NCBI RefSeq assembly: GCF_016342275.1
Contig: NZ_JAEIOT010000007.1
Span: 124,001 to 188,000, forward strand
Direction of reading: 5' to 3'
Source of the DNA: Corynebacterium marambiense
GTDB taxonomy: Bacteria > Actinomycetota > Actinomycetes > Mycobacteriales > Mycobacteriaceae
DNA: 64,000 nt
The position numbers and the translations under genes were made by a program. This document shows positions 39,923-49,300 of the stretch, piece by piece; within the stretch, counting starts at the first letter, position 1, and the number at the start of each line of letters is the position of its first letter. A model generated the notes under the pieces. The model saw only the letters and a list, made by a program, of their open reading frames with translations. It ran no database searches and had not been told where the DNA came from.

Positions 39923-40666
39923 ATGGCCATCACCGAGATCACCAAACCGTTTCTTCTGCTGAGCACCCGCCCCGAGGATGATGCCGCAGAAGCCGAGTAC
40001 CGCTCGTTTGTCTCGATGATGGAACTTCAACCCGAGTACCTTATCCAGAAACGCGTCGACCGGGAACCTCTGGGGCCCATCGTCCTGGATGACTATTCGG
40101 GTGTCATCGTCGGCGGAGGGCCCTACAACGCCACCGAACCCGAAAAAACCGACCACCAGGTTCGGGTCGAGACGTGTCTCAACACAGTCATCCAGGAATG
40201 CATCGAGCGAGACTTCCCGTTGTTCGGTGCCTGCTACGGAGTCGGGATCATCGGCAGCGTCGCAGGTGGTGTCATCGACCGACATTTCGGGGAGAAACCC
40301 GGATGCATCGTCGTCGACGTGACCACCGAGGGACTCGCGGACCCGATCCTCGATGGGATGCCACCACAATTCCCGAGCATCGTCGGCCACAAGGAGGCGA
40401 CCCGGGCGCTTCCCCCGGGGGCGACGCTGCTGGTCCGGGGTGAGGACTGCCCCGTCCAGATGTACCGGATCAAACGGCACATCTATGTCACGCAGTTTCA
40501 TCCCGAGCTGGAACTCGAGACCTTCCGTGATCGTCTCGAGGTATACCGGGAGGCCGGCTACTACGAACCGGAACAGTTCGAATCGATCATTGATTCATGT
40601 TCGGGCCACGACCTCTCGACGGACAACCGGCTTCTCTGGAACTTCGCCCACATCTACGCGCGGTGA
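39923..40666 (+). CDS. Class I glutamine amidotransferase
   Basis: A 247-residue stand-alone GATase1 domain. The nucleophile Cys is in FGACYGVGII and the His-Glu pair in VTQFHPELE, giving a complete triad. It resembles GMP-synthase-type amidotransferases annotated next to acnR in corynebacteria. The acceptor of the ammonia is unknown. The ATG at 39923 is eight bases after TAATAT; an upstream in-frame start would add 14 residues. Confidence 0.88.
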   Translation: MAITEITKPFLLLSTRPEDDAAEAEYRSFVSMMELQPEYLIQKRVDREPLGPIVLDDYSGVIVGGGPYNATEPEKTDHQVRVETCLNTVIQECIERDFPLFGACYGVGIIGSVAGGVIDRHFGEKPGCIVVDVTTEGLADPILDGMPPQFPSIVGHKEATRALPPGATLLVRGEDCPVQMYRIKRHIYVTQFHPELELETFRDRLEVYREAGYYEPEQFESIIDSCSGHDLSTDNRLLWNFAHIYAR

Positions 40667-40678
40667 CTAGCCGCTCGA

Positions 40679-41233
40679 CTAGGGAATCATCCCTCTGAGA
40701 TACCGGCGCGTGATGAGACTTTGGACGGCGCGCGCCACCGGAGCCCCAGCCCTAGCCAGCCACCACGCGTGCACCGAAAAGGCCGTGATCCTCCCCCTGA
40801 CTGTGCCATCCTCCCCGAGCTCGACGGCGAACGCCTCCTCGCCGCTTTCGACGTGCCCGGGCAGCGAGCCGTACACGAGCCGCGTCGTCGTCTCTTCCAC
40901 GTTCGCACACAGGATCAGGCAAGGAGAATCAGTCCCGGCGAACCGTACACGGATGACGTCGCCGACGGTCGCCGGCCGCCAGGCACCGACCCCGACTCCC
41001 GCAAACCGGTGTGCCCGCCACATCAGGAGCCGTTCCGACGCCCGGAGGTGACAGTCAATCCCCGAACCGAGGACCATAGTCTCATCGATAATCCGCCACG
41101 GTCCTGCCCGCAACCGCGGCTGCGGCCGCGGATCATCCATCATGCGGAGCGTCGTGAACATCAGATCCTCGGGATAGGTGAGTTCCTCGCCCCAATGCTG
41201 CCGCCAGTGGCCGGTCACGTCGTGCAGGTCCAT
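40679..41233 (-). CDS. DUF1990-family protein
   Basis: A 184-residue protein. The family pattern appears as GSGIDCHLRASERLLMWRAHRFAG and GDVIRVRF, then RLVYGSLPGHVESGEEAFAVEL and the C-terminal RAVQSLITRRYLRGM. No catalytic role is known to me. The ATG at 41233 has GGAG eight bases upstream, and the 62 in-frame residues upstream are unlike the family. It lies downstream of the ABC-F gene with an 85-nt gap. Segments quoted are from the translated frame. Confidence 0.8.
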   Translation of the reverse strand: MDLHDVTGHWRQHWGEELTYPEDLMFTTLRMMDDPRPQPRLRAGPWRIIDETMVLGSGIDCHLRASERLLMWRAHRFAGVGVGAWRPATVGDVIRVRFAGTDSPCLILCANVEETTTRLVYGSLPGHVESGEEAFAVELGEDGTVRGRITAFSVHAWWLARAGAPVARAVQSLITRRYLRGMIP

Positions 41234-41318
41234 GTTTCTCCAGCATAGGAATGTTCGGCGGTGCAGCTCCGGATCTCGGCACTTACCCACCCACACGGCG
41301 CGGACCGGCGGTGACGCG

Positions 41319-42950
41319 TCACGCCAGTTCCACGATCTCCATGTATTCGTCGCTCCACAGGTCCTCTGTACCGTCCGGGAGCACAATGACACGTTCCGGG
41401 GAGAGCGCCTCAACCGCACCGGGGTCGTGGGTGACTAGGACGACCGCACCGGTATAGGTGGCCAGGGCATTGAGAACCTGTTCGCGGGACACCGGATCCA
41501 GGTTGTTGGTGGGCTCGTCCAGGAGGAGGACATTCGCCCGCGAGCTAACTAGCGCCGCGAGCGCCAGCCTGGTCTTCTCACCGCCTGAGAGGGTGCCTGC
41601 CGGTTGCTCGAGCTGATCGCCCGAGAACATGAAGGCACCGAGCAGTCCCCGGAGATCCTGGGCACCCGCATCGGGACACGCTCTCACGGTGTTCTCCCAC
41701 ACCGTGGCCTCCGGATCGATGGTGTCGTGTTCCTGCGCGAAGTACCCGATCTTCAGCCCGTGGCCGGAGACGATTCCGCCCTCACCGTCCGTCCGCTCGA
41801 CACCGGCCAGAAGCTTCAGCAGCGTTGTCTTACCCGCGCCATTGAATCCGAGGACTACGACGCGGGAGCCCTTGTCGATGGCGAGGTCGACACCGGCAAA
41901 CACCTCGAGCGATCCGTACATCTTGGTTAGGCCGGTCGCGTTGAGCGGGGTTTTACCGCATGGGGCGGGTTCCGGGAACGTGATGTGCGCGACCTTATCC
42001 GACCTGCGGATCTCATCGGTCTCCGAGATCATTTTCTCGGCCCGGGCGAGCATCTGTTTGGCCGCTGCGGCCTTGGTAGCCTTAGCGCCAAGTTTCGCGG
42101 CCTGCTTCTTCAGGGCCGAGGCCTTCTTTTCAGCGTTGGAACGTTCACGGCGTCGGCGGGCCTCATCGGTTGCACGCGCATCCAGGTACTTCTTCCAGCC
42201 CATGTTATAGACGTCGGCTTCACCACGCACCGCGTCGAGGAACCAGATCTTGTTGCACACGGCTTCGAGCAGATCAACGTCGTGGGAGATCATGATGAGA
42301 CCACCCTCATGACGGATGAGGAACTCCCGCAGCCAGGTGATCGAGTCGGCGTCGAGATGGTTGGTCGGCTCATCGAGGAGGAGCGTCGTCGCAGATTTTC
42401 CGGAACCGGCGGACGCCGCGAACAGGATCTGCGCCAACTCCACACGACGACGCTGTCCACCGGACAGTGTCTTCAGCTGCTGATCCAGAATCCTGGCCGG
42501 AAGACCGAGGGCATCACAGATGCGGGCGGCCTCACTGGCGGCCTCGTATCCTCCAAGGGCGTGGTACCGCTCCTCGAACCGGGAGTACCTGCGGATCGCT
42601 GTGTCCCGGCGGTTGTCGTCCGCCGTGGTCTCCATGACCTCCTGCTGCCGCTCCATCGCCGACTGGAGCTTGTCCAATCCCCGCGCGGAGAGCACCCGAT
42701 CCCGTGCGGTGACCTCGATATTGCCTTCACGCGAGTCCTGCGGAAGGTATCCGACCGTTCCCGAACGGATGACCTCGCCGGCGTAGGCCTCCGCCTCACC
42801 AGCGAGAATCCGCATGGTCGTCGTCTTTCCCGCCCCGTTTCGACCGACCAGACCAATGCGGTCCCCCGGTTGTACGCGGAGCTGCTGGCCCGGAGCGGTA
42901 AGCAACGTGCGGGCACCGACACGCACTTCAAGATCACTGGTTACAATCAC
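41319..42950 (-). CDS. ABC-F family ATPase
   Basis: A 543-residue soluble protein with two ABC ATPase domains and no membrane part, as in ribosome-acting ABC-F proteins. Domain 1: Walker A VGRNGAGKTT, signature LSGGQRRRVELA, Walker B LLLDEPTNHLD. Domain 2: Walker A LGFNGAGKTT, signature LSGGEKTRLALA, Walker B LLLDEPTNNLD. The linker (about residues 230-310) is rich in Lys, Arg and Ala, like the P-site tRNA interaction motif. The role may be translation quality control or antibiotic protection. The GTG start lies eight bases after TACACT. Confidence 0.93.
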   Translation of the reverse strand: MIVTSDLEVRVGARTLLTAPGQQLRVQPGDRIGLVGRNGAGKTTTMRILAGEAEAYAGEVIRSGTVGYLPQDSREGNIEVTARDRVLSARGLDKLQSAMERQQEVMETTADDNRRDTAIRRYSRFEERYHALGGYEAASEAARICDALGLPARILDQQLKTLSGGQRRRVELAQILFAASAGSGKSATTLLLDEPTNHLDADSITWLREFLIRHEGGLIMISHDVDLLEAVCNKIWFLDAVRGEADVYNMGWKKYLDARATDEARRRRERSNAEKKASALKKQAAKLGAKATKAAAAKQMLARAEKMISETDEIRRSDKVAHITFPEPAPCGKTPLNATGLTKMYGSLEVFAGVDLAIDKGSRVVVLGFNGAGKTTLLKLLAGVERTDGEGGIVSGHGLKIGYFAQEHDTIDPEATVWENTVRACPDAGAQDLRGLLGAFMFSGDQLEQPAGTLSGGEKTRLALAALVSSRANVLLLDEPTNNLDPVSREQVLNALATYTGAVVLVTHDPGAVEALSPERVIVLPDGTEDLWSDEYMEIVELA

Positions 42951-43028
42951 AGCCGGACAGTGTATCAGTGGGCCACCGCAACCCCGTTTCTCGGAGGCGG
43001 AGGCGCCAAGCAGCGGGAGGCGGCAAAG

Positions 43029-44177
43029 GTGGACTCAGTGATCCCTGGCCCCGACGTGGGGCCCGCGGTTCCGCTACCGCCCGCGTCGGATTCCCCTCCC
43101 CCTTCGGGGCCACTCGACATGATCGTCGTCGGCCTCGGACCCGCGGGTGCTGCCCTCGCGCACAGAGCGTCCCTACGGGGATGGAACGTCCTCGGGATTG
43201 ATCCGGAGCCCGCGTGGCGCAACACCTACGGTCTGTTCACCGACGAACTACCCGACTGGCTGCCCGATCCTCCGGTCGAGACCCTTTCCACACCATCGGT
43301 CATCGGAGAAAGCGAGCATCACCCGGGCCGGGAGTACGCGATCCTGGACAACGACGCACTTCGCAACCGTTTCCTTACCTTTCCCACAATCAACGAGGCT
43401 GCGGGCGACATCGGCAGAAACCGCGTTCGGGTGAACGACGAGGCTCATGTCGCCGACATCGTCGTCGATGCCCGTGGTGGAACGGACATGGAAGGCCCTG
43501 TTCAACAGGCATACGGAGTCGTCCTCAAGGACGATGCAGCACCGGTATGGATGGATCTCCGACCACTGGAAGGCACCGAAACCCCGACCTTCCATTACCA
43601 GATCCCGGTAAGCGGGGGGACCCTCCACGAGGAAACGAGTCTCATTCATCAAGGCCCGCTGCCCTGGTCGGCTTTGCGGGATGCCCTGAGGCAGCGTATC
43701 GGTGACCACCCCGACACCGAAGTCATGGCCTCCGAGACGGTCCTCATCCCGATGACCGCCATGGCGGAAGTCGATTCCACCGGCCCCGTTCCCTTCGGCG
43801 CCAGAGCGGGATTCGTTAACCCGATCTCGGGGTTCTCCGTCGCGACATCGTTCGATCTCGCGGATCCCACCCTCGATGCATTGAGCCTCATTATCCGTGG
43901 CGACACGCTAAACCGGCTGCCGTGGATGGCACTCAGGTACCGGCTCGATCAATGGCTACTGTCCATCGGACAGCAGGTACTCCTCGAACTGGATGCCGGG
44001 AAACTACCGGGTTTTCTCGAGAAGGTATTCACCTTGTCGACAGCGGAACAGAAACGTTTCCTGCGCCTCGGTGACCCGGTAGGGACCGCGCGGGGGATGC
44101 TCCGGATTTTTCTTGCGTGTGATCGGAATCTGCGCAGAAGTATACTCCGGGCCGTTGTTTCCCGGAGTCAGAGGTGA
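43029..44177 (+). CDS. Lycopene cyclase-like FAD-dependent protein
   Basis: A 382-residue flavoprotein of the CrtY-type lycopene beta-cyclase group. The dinucleotide-binding motif VVGLGPAGAALAHRA is followed by GIDPEPAWRNTYGLFTDEL, and FGARAGFVNPISGFSVATS matches the conserved cyclase segment G(T)RAG-HPxTGYSVA. The GTG at 43029 has GGGAGG eight bases upstream; the frame stays open upstream only as the shadow of the ABC-F gene. No other carotenoid gene is nearby, so the substrate is uncertain. Divergent from the ABC-F gene. Confidence 0.78.
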   Translation: MDSVIPGPDVGPAVPLPPASDSPPPSGPLDMIVVGLGPAGAALAHRASLRGWNVLGIDPEPAWRNTYGLFTDELPDWLPDPPVETLSTPSVIGESEHHPGREYAILDNDALRNRFLTFPTINEAAGDIGRNRVRVNDEAHVADIVVDARGGTDMEGPVQQAYGVVLKDDAAPVWMDLRPLEGTETPTFHYQIPVSGGTLHEETSLIHQGPLPWSALRDALRQRIGDHPDTEVMASETVLIPMTAMAEVDSTGPVPFGARAGFVNPISGFSVATSFDLADPTLDALSLIIRGDTLNRLPWMALRYRLDQWLLSIGQQVLLELDAGKLPGFLEKVFTLSTAEQKRFLRLGDPVGTARGMLRIFLACDRNLRRSILRAVVSRSQR

Positions 44178-44211
44178 TGCCCCCTGGAACGTCCACAAGG
44201 AAGGTGAGAGC

Positions 44212-44784
44212 CTAGCTGCTCGCGGTGAACAGGGACTGGAACCACGCGACGGCCGCCTGGAACACGTCTCGGAAACCACCGGACATCAGTGGTTCACCAA
44301 CCTCGTCAGCCGGATAGTGAATCTCAGCATGCACATCGGAGACGTACATCAACTCCCCCTTCCTCGACGTACACCGGAAAACGTGCAGTGATTGCTCGCC
44401 CACCCGACTTCGGTGTGAACGCCACACCGGTCTCGAAGTTGGAATCACCGAACGCTGTTCTCTCGACGCCGTCAATGGTGAAAGTCACCATTTCACCGAC
44501 AGTCCCGAACCTCTCGGGAAGAGTACTGATTCGTGCCATGACACGTAGCTGAGAGGAATCCGCGATTTCAGAGACGGTGAGATCCATCTCGCGGGCGATG
44601 ATCACGGGGTCAACTGGATGCGGATGATCGCAGTTCTGTGGCCGGGGTGCCTGGGGATCTGTGGCGATGAGGCACGGATTCTGAGGTGTGGGGACCTCGC
44701 CGCCACGGCGGACGTTTCACCGAAAGCCAGACACGATGCTGCGGTGACGGAAGCGAAAACAATTCAGGTGGACCGATTTCCCAT
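44212..44784 (-). pseudogene. Broken secreted Ig-like protein
   Basis: A decayed paralogue of the gene at 49973-50584. Read across frames it gives a signal peptide (MGNRST, then IVFASVTAASCLAFGETSAVAA in two parts), NCDHPHPVDPVIIAREMDLTV-like sequence matching CDMPHPVDPIYVPRSLNLSV, an Ig-like domain (GEMVTFTIDG) and the C-terminal tail WFQSLF. Three lesions are visible: TGA at codon 7 (44766-44764), a frame change near 44700, and a one-base gain in a run of five G at 44355-44359. AGAGGAG precedes the ATG. Sequencing error cannot explain all three. Confidence 0.75.
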
Positions 44785-45167
44785 CGAACGACTCCTCTGT
44801 GCCTAGACAGCAAGCAGCACACCTGCCGCTTATCTGCTTTTCAGGTCGAGGGGTGGGAAAACGGGAATTAGATTTGGCTTACAACCAAGGATATAACCCT
44901 CCTGACTTGGTGTGATCCACACGTTTCACACCGACTCATCTGCCAGTGGGCCGCACCGCCGATCCCGGATAACCGACACCGCCCCGCAAGCCACAGAATC
45001 GAGAATTGGCGGCATCGCCACGTCAGGCCCCGGACTCCGGAGGCGGAGTTCATCCTCTCTCAACAGAAAGAAGGCCCACGGGGCATGGTTTTCACCATTT
45101 TCCCGGGGGCACCTCTTCCGCCTAGGCCAACCCATCCTGTCAGGAAAGTAGTTGGCGCACCCTCACA
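44785..45167. other. Gap between Ig-like pseudogene and sialidase
   Basis: Holds the sialidase terminator and, near 44800, the old leader of the pseudogene. No supported coding frame. Confidence 0.5.
45074..45110 (-). terminator. Probable sialidase terminator
   Basis: GCCC-CGGG pairs with CCCG-GGGC and, inside it, ATGGT with ACCAT; on the minus strand a T-rich CCTTCTTTCTG follows. About 58 nt after the stop. Confidence 0.5.
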
Positions 45168-48100
45168 TCAGCGGCCGATGAGGTTGAACAACCAGTTGAA
45201 GTTGCCCAGATGGTAGAACCACGGCAGGTACCTGAGCAGCGCAACGATACCGGTGATGAGAGCCACGGCCGTTCCTACCCCGATCACACCAGCGACAATG
45301 GGGTTCTCATTGTTACCGGTGTCAGGATTCTCGGTCGGTGTCGCTGTGACCGTCACCGTTTCCGGTGCACTCGTTTCAACGACGGTCTCCGTGAGCGGGA
45401 CTGCCGTAATGGTCGCAGTGACGGTGGCCGTCGACGGATCGGGGTTGATCGTCATAGTCACCGGGTCAAGTGTCGACGTCACCGTTTCGGTGACCGGGTC
45501 CTGCGTCTCAGTAACTACCTCAGTCACCGGGTCAGGCGTTGACGTCACCGTTTCGGTGACCGGGTCCTGCGTCTCAGTAACTACCTCAGTCACCGGGTCA
45601 GGCGTTGACGTCACCGTTTCGGTGACCGGGTCCTGCGTCTCAGTAACTACCTCAGTCACCGGGTCAGGGAACTCTGTGGTAGTTTCCGTCTCCGTGACTG
45701 AAGCCGGTGTTTCAGTCGTCGTCTCGGTGACCGGGTCAGGTGTCTCGGTAACAGTGACCATCGTCGTCTCGGTGACTGGGTCCGGTGTCTCCGTGACAGT
45801 GGTGACAACCGTTTCGGTAATCGGATCGGCGGTTTCCGTGACCGGGCTCGGTGTTTCAGTAACCGTTTCGGTGACCGGGTCCGGTGTCTCCGTGACAGTG
45901 ATCGGACCTGAGGTCTCGGTGATCGTCACCATCTCAGTTTCGGTTGCTGTGGCTGTCACAGTCACCGGTGCCGGGATCTGTGTAGTGGTTTCCGTCGAAG
46001 TGACCGGATCCGGCGTTTCGGTGACGGTCGACGTCTTCGTCATCGTGGATGTATCGGTTGTGATCGACGTGGACGTCTCGGTCACCGGATCAGCAACCAC
46101 AGTAGTAGTCACAGGATCAGGCATCTCTGTAACCGTCGACGTGGACGTCTCGGTCACCGGATCAGCAACCACAGTAGTAGTCACAGGATCAGGTGTCTCC
46201 GTGATCGTCGACGTGGACGTCTCGGTCACCGGATCAGCAACCACAGTAGTAGTCACAGGATCAGGTGTCTCCGTGATCGTCGACGTGGACGTCTCGGTCA
46301 CCGGGTCACGAATTTCCGTGGTCGTGGAGATCTCCGTGTCCGTGGTCGTCGACGTCTCGGTCACCGGATCAGGAACCACAGTAGTAGTCACAGGATCAGG
46401 TGTCTCCGTGATCGTCGACGTGGACGTCTCGGTCACCGGATCAGCAACCACAGTAGTAGTCACAGGATCAGGTGTCTCCGTGATCGTCGACGTGGACGTC
46501 TCGGTCACCGGATCCGGGGTCTCGGTGACGGTCGTAGCCGGCTCGGTCGTTATCGTGGTGGAGGTGACCGTGGTTGTGACGGTGTTCGTCACCGTCTCCG
46601 GCGGTTCCGGTGAGGGCACCGGCAGGACGTTGAAGGATCCGGTGGCGGAAGCAGCCGGATAGTCCGTCGTGCTGTCGGAGGATTCCTCAATTGCAGCGGT
46701 GACATTGACGGTTCGTTCAGCGTCGCCGGTCGCAATCGAATCGACTGTGTATCGGACAACCGCGAGACCATCCACGTTGGTGATCGCCTCCGCGATGATC
46801 TGACCATCGACACTGAATACGACCGGAATCCCTGCAACGGCGCCGTCTGGTCCGGAGATACGGGCCGACAGTGGGATGGACCGGGGTTGCCCGTCGGAGA
46901 CCAGGTCCGATTGTTCCCCGAGGGTGACGGTGCGTTCGACGACCGGGCGATCCTCGGGGTGAACGGTGGCCGACCCCTGGGCATCTCTGCTGAGTAGTTG
47001 GACGCCGGGAGCTGCGGTGGCGATGAGCCGTGCCCGGAGCCGGTGGGTCACGCTGTCAGAACCGCTGGGGACGTTTGGCACGGTGAACGGAATAGTCGCG
47101 GTTCCTTCAGCGGTAACGTCGACCTCCCCTACTTTGACGGCGTCGACGTAGAGAGCGACGCGGGCGTCACCCGGGATCTGTGCTCCTTGCTCCCTCATGT
47201 CAACCGTGACTACGGCGGTGAAATCGACGGGGTCTCCGGTCGCCTGGACAGGTGCGATCGGTTCGATCGTGAGGTCTGCGTGGTTCTCGGTGATCTGCCC
47301 CTCGTCGCCGAAGCTGACGCGCGGAAGAGTCATGGTGATGATCTTGTACGGCTCTCCTTGATGCCAGGGCCGGCCGATACGCCAGGAGACTGTGGGCTCG
47401 TAGTATCCGCGTTGAATATCTTCCTCGGTTACGGTGTGCACCGGGAAACCGCATTCCGCGACGGTTTCACCATTGTACCGGTTCCACCGACAGTTCTTAC
47501 GCGGGGATGTGACCGGATCAAAGAGTTCGAGTTCACCGGAAGGGAGGATTCCGACCGGTGTCGAATGGGGGTTGTCGACCCGGAAAGTGTAGTGGATCTT
47601 GCTGCCCTCGACGAAGTCTTCACCCGGGTTCTTCACGGATGCCGTGATAGATACGTCTCCGGCGCTGAGAACATGGCCGTCAATGACCTCAATACTGAAG
47701 GTATCTTGTTTCACAACGCCCGCGTCATCGATGCGGAACGTTCCCTCGACTGTACCGTTGGGTGCATCGGCGGGAGCGGTGACCTCGAAGGAAACCTCCT
47801 GCGTGCCGCCCGCCACGACTGTTACATTCGGCGCCTTTCCCGTCCAACCATCCGGTAGGACGATCTCGAGGGGCCGGTCGACTATGTCGTCACCGAGGGT
47901 GTTCGTGACGGTACCCGTGACTGTGACGGTTTCACCGGGACGGACCTGGGAGGATTCCGTCTGTATGTCCAAACAGGAGGCACCGAGCCACTCCAGGTTG
48001 AACCGCGAGAAGTGGATGTTGTTGTGGGGGCCGTCGTTGTGCTCCTCGAAGAGAAGCCCGATGTTGCCGTCCGGGAGAGTCGCCATCGATGTGTACTGGA

Positions 48101-49226
48101 TGTTTCCGGCTCTGAACGAACGCGACACCGGCCACGTCTTGCCGTCGTCGCAGCTCAACCGAATGGTTCCGTTGCTGCGGGAGCTCGTCGAGGCGGTGTT
48201 GCTGAACAGGAGTGCCTTCGCCTTCGGGGATCCCTCTGGAGCGTTCGGGAACAATCTGATCAGGGAGGCGTTGTTGTGCGGATCCGGCAGCGAATGATCG
48301 AGATAGGGTTCGGTCCAGGTGACGCCACCATCGTGGCTGAAACTGATTTTTCTGGCACGTTCTCCGCCTGCGGAGGAACGTGAGTTGTCCATGAGCGTTC
48401 CGTCGGAAAGCTCGATGATCTTGTTCTCGTCCATACCGATCCCGAAGGGGTGTCCGGCGTACCAGGTCTGACCGTGATCGTCGGAGAGCCAGGCGATAGC
48501 CTTGAACTCACCCGATGTTGTGACGACCATCGCAGGTTGCACAAGACGACCCGCATGAGCACCATACTGTAGCTGAATACCATTGCCGGAGGTGGCGAAA
48601 CGTCCACGCCAAGGATTGTCGCCGGTGACAGAGTGAGTGATGACATTGTCGTCATCCCATTTCACACCGTTATCGGAGCTCTTCGCGTAGGCGGCGTGGA
48701 GGACGTTCCGATCGTTCGGGTCCGTGCCGAGCCGGGAGTTCCGGATACCGGCGTCAAAGCTCTTCACATGAAAGTTGAAGACATCACCGGTGTGGTAATC
48801 GACCAGAACCGAGGGGTCCGAGAAGCCGTACTTCGGTGCGTTCACTTGACCGGCCGCGACGGCCTGGGGCTCGGTCCATGAGAGACCGTTGTCGCTCGAG
48901 CGGCGTTGAACGATGGTATTCGCCTGGGGTGCATCGGCGCAGCTTTCCGGCCTGCCGTCCCAGGATGCGAGCACCGTACCGTCCTTCGCCACTCCAAGTG
49001 ACGGGATCCGGTAGCAGTCGTAGCCATCCTCCCCACCGACAGCGAGGACCTCATCTGTGAAGAACGGCTCGCCGTTCAGGTCGTCATTTGCGTCAAACCC
49101 CGCCGGTCCCACCGTGTTCTCGGCGGCGAAGGCTTCAGGTAGTCCCGGAGGCGAGAGCATACCGCCCATCACAGCAAGTATGCTGAACACCCCCAACACC
49201 GTCTTTCGTCGATTCAAAATCTTCAT
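45168..49226 (-). CDS. Surface sialidase on a long repeat stalk
   Basis: A 1352-residue exported exo-sialidase (GH33 type). The signal peptide ends near residue 35 (EAFAA). The catalytic propeller (about 40-415) has the RIP motif CYRIPSL (Arg73) and five Asp boxes: SSDNGLSW, SSDNGVKW, SDDHGQTW, SHDGGVTW, SCDDGKTW. A NEW3/CARDB-like domain (about 415-510) and further Ig-like domains follow to about 865. Residues about 870-1300 are Thr/Val/Pro/Asp/Glu repeats (DPVTET, TETPDPVT). The end has NPDTG, a membrane segment and an aromatic tail (RYLPWFYHLGNFNWLFNL). It removes sialic acid from host glycans, which would feed or expose host surfaces. GGGAG precedes the ATG. Confidence 0.92.
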   Translation of the reverse strand: MKILNRRKTVLGVFSILAVMGGMLSPPGLPEAFAAENTVGPAGFDANDDLNGEPFFTDEVLAVGGEDGYDCYRIPSLGVAKDGTVLASWDGRPESCADAPQANTIVQRRSSDNGLSWTEPQAVAAGQVNAPKYGFSDPSVLVDYHTGDVFNFHVKSFDAGIRNSRLGTDPNDRNVLHAAYAKSSDNGVKWDDDNVITHSVTGDNPWRGRFATSGNGIQLQYGAHAGRLVQPAMVVTTSGEFKAIAWLSDDHGQTWYAGHPFGIGMDENKIIELSDGTLMDNSRSSAGGERARKISFSHDGGVTWTEPYLDHSLPDPHNNASLIRLFPNAPEGSPKAKALLFSNTASTSSRSNGTIRLSCDDGKTWPVSRSFRAGNIQYTSMATLPDGNIGLLFEEHNDGPHNNIHFSRFNLEWLGASCLDIQTESSQVRPGETVTVTGTVTNTLGDDIVDRPLEIVLPDGWTGKAPNVTVVAGGTQEVSFEVTAPADAPNGTVEGTFRIDDAGVVKQDTFSIEVIDGHVLSAGDVSITASVKNPGEDFVEGSKIHYTFRVDNPHSTPVGILPSGELELFDPVTSPRKNCRWNRYNGETVAECGFPVHTVTEEDIQRGYYEPTVSWRIGRPWHQGEPYKIITMTLPRVSFGDEGQITENHADLTIEPIAPVQATGDPVDFTAVVTVDMREQGAQIPGDARVALYVDAVKVGEVDVTAEGTATIPFTVPNVPSGSDSVTHRLRARLIATAAPGVQLLSRDAQGSATVHPEDRPVVERTVTLGEQSDLVSDGQPRSIPLSARISGPDGAVAGIPVVFSVDGQIIAEAITNVDGLAVVRYTVDSIATGDAERTVNVTAAIEESSDSTTDYPAASATGSFNVLPVPSPEPPETVTNTVTTTVTSTTITTEPATTVTETPDPVTETSTSTITETPDPVTTTVVADPVTETSTSTITETPDPVTTTVVPDPVTETSTTTDTEISTTTEIRDPVTETSTSTITETPDPVTTTVVADPVTETSTSTITETPDPVTTTVVADPVTETSTSTVTEMPDPVTTTVVADPVTETSTSITTDTSTMTKTSTVTETPDPVTSTETTTQIPAPVTVTATATETEMVTITETSGPITVTETPDPVTETVTETPSPVTETADPITETVVTTVTETPDPVTETTMVTVTETPDPVTETTTETPASVTETETTTEFPDPVTEVVTETQDPVTETVTSTPDPVTEVVTETQDPVTETVTSTPDPVTEVVTETQDPVTETVTSTLDPVTMTINPDPSTATVTATITAVPLTETVVETSAPETVTVTATPTENPDTGNNENPIVAGVIGVGTAVALITGIVALLRYLPWFYHLGNFNWLFNLIGR
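45475..45672 (-). repeat. Three tandem 66-bp units in the sialidase stalk
   Basis: Units begin at 45475, 45541 and 45607 and are nearly identical. Each encodes 22 residues (DPVTEVVTETQ-DPVTETVTSTP). In-frame length, so copy-number change would alter stalk length without breaking the gene. Confidence 0.9.
46063..46530 (-). repeat. 72-bp repeat array in the sialidase stalk
   Basis: The motif CGACGTGGAC recurs at 46065, 46137, 46209, 46281, 46416 and 46488: a 72-bp period with one irregular 135-bp step. Each unit encodes 24 residues (DPVTETSTSTITETPDPVTT plus TVVA). Confidence 0.9.
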
Positions 49227-49270
49227 CGATGCTCCCGGATCTCATGTTCGAATGGGCACGACCCCTCAAC

Positions 49271-49300
49271 CATGTAGCCCATCACACGATGAGCTACATG
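49271..49300 (-). promoter_or_regulatory. 13-bp hairpin in the sialidase leader
   Basis: CATGTAGCTCATC pairs with GATGGGCTACATG (one G-U) around GTGT, 45 nt upstream of the ATG and about 20 nt downstream of a TACACT box near 49324. Could be an operator or an RNA switch. Confidence 0.5.

Noticed and set aside
41985-43028. Upstream extension of the lycopene cyclase-like frame
   Set aside because: This part is antisense to the ABC-F ATPase and the start at 43029 has a clear ribosome binding site.
45475-46530. CRISPR-like array
   Set aside because: The repeats are contiguous, in frame and lack unique spacers; they are coding stalk repeats.
45253-46662. 469-codon plus-strand open frame opposite the sialidase stalk
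   Set aside because: It is the reverse reading of the Thr/Val repeat codons, gives only Val/Ser/Thr/Gly repeats and has no ribosome binding site. The minus-strand sialidase explains the sequence.
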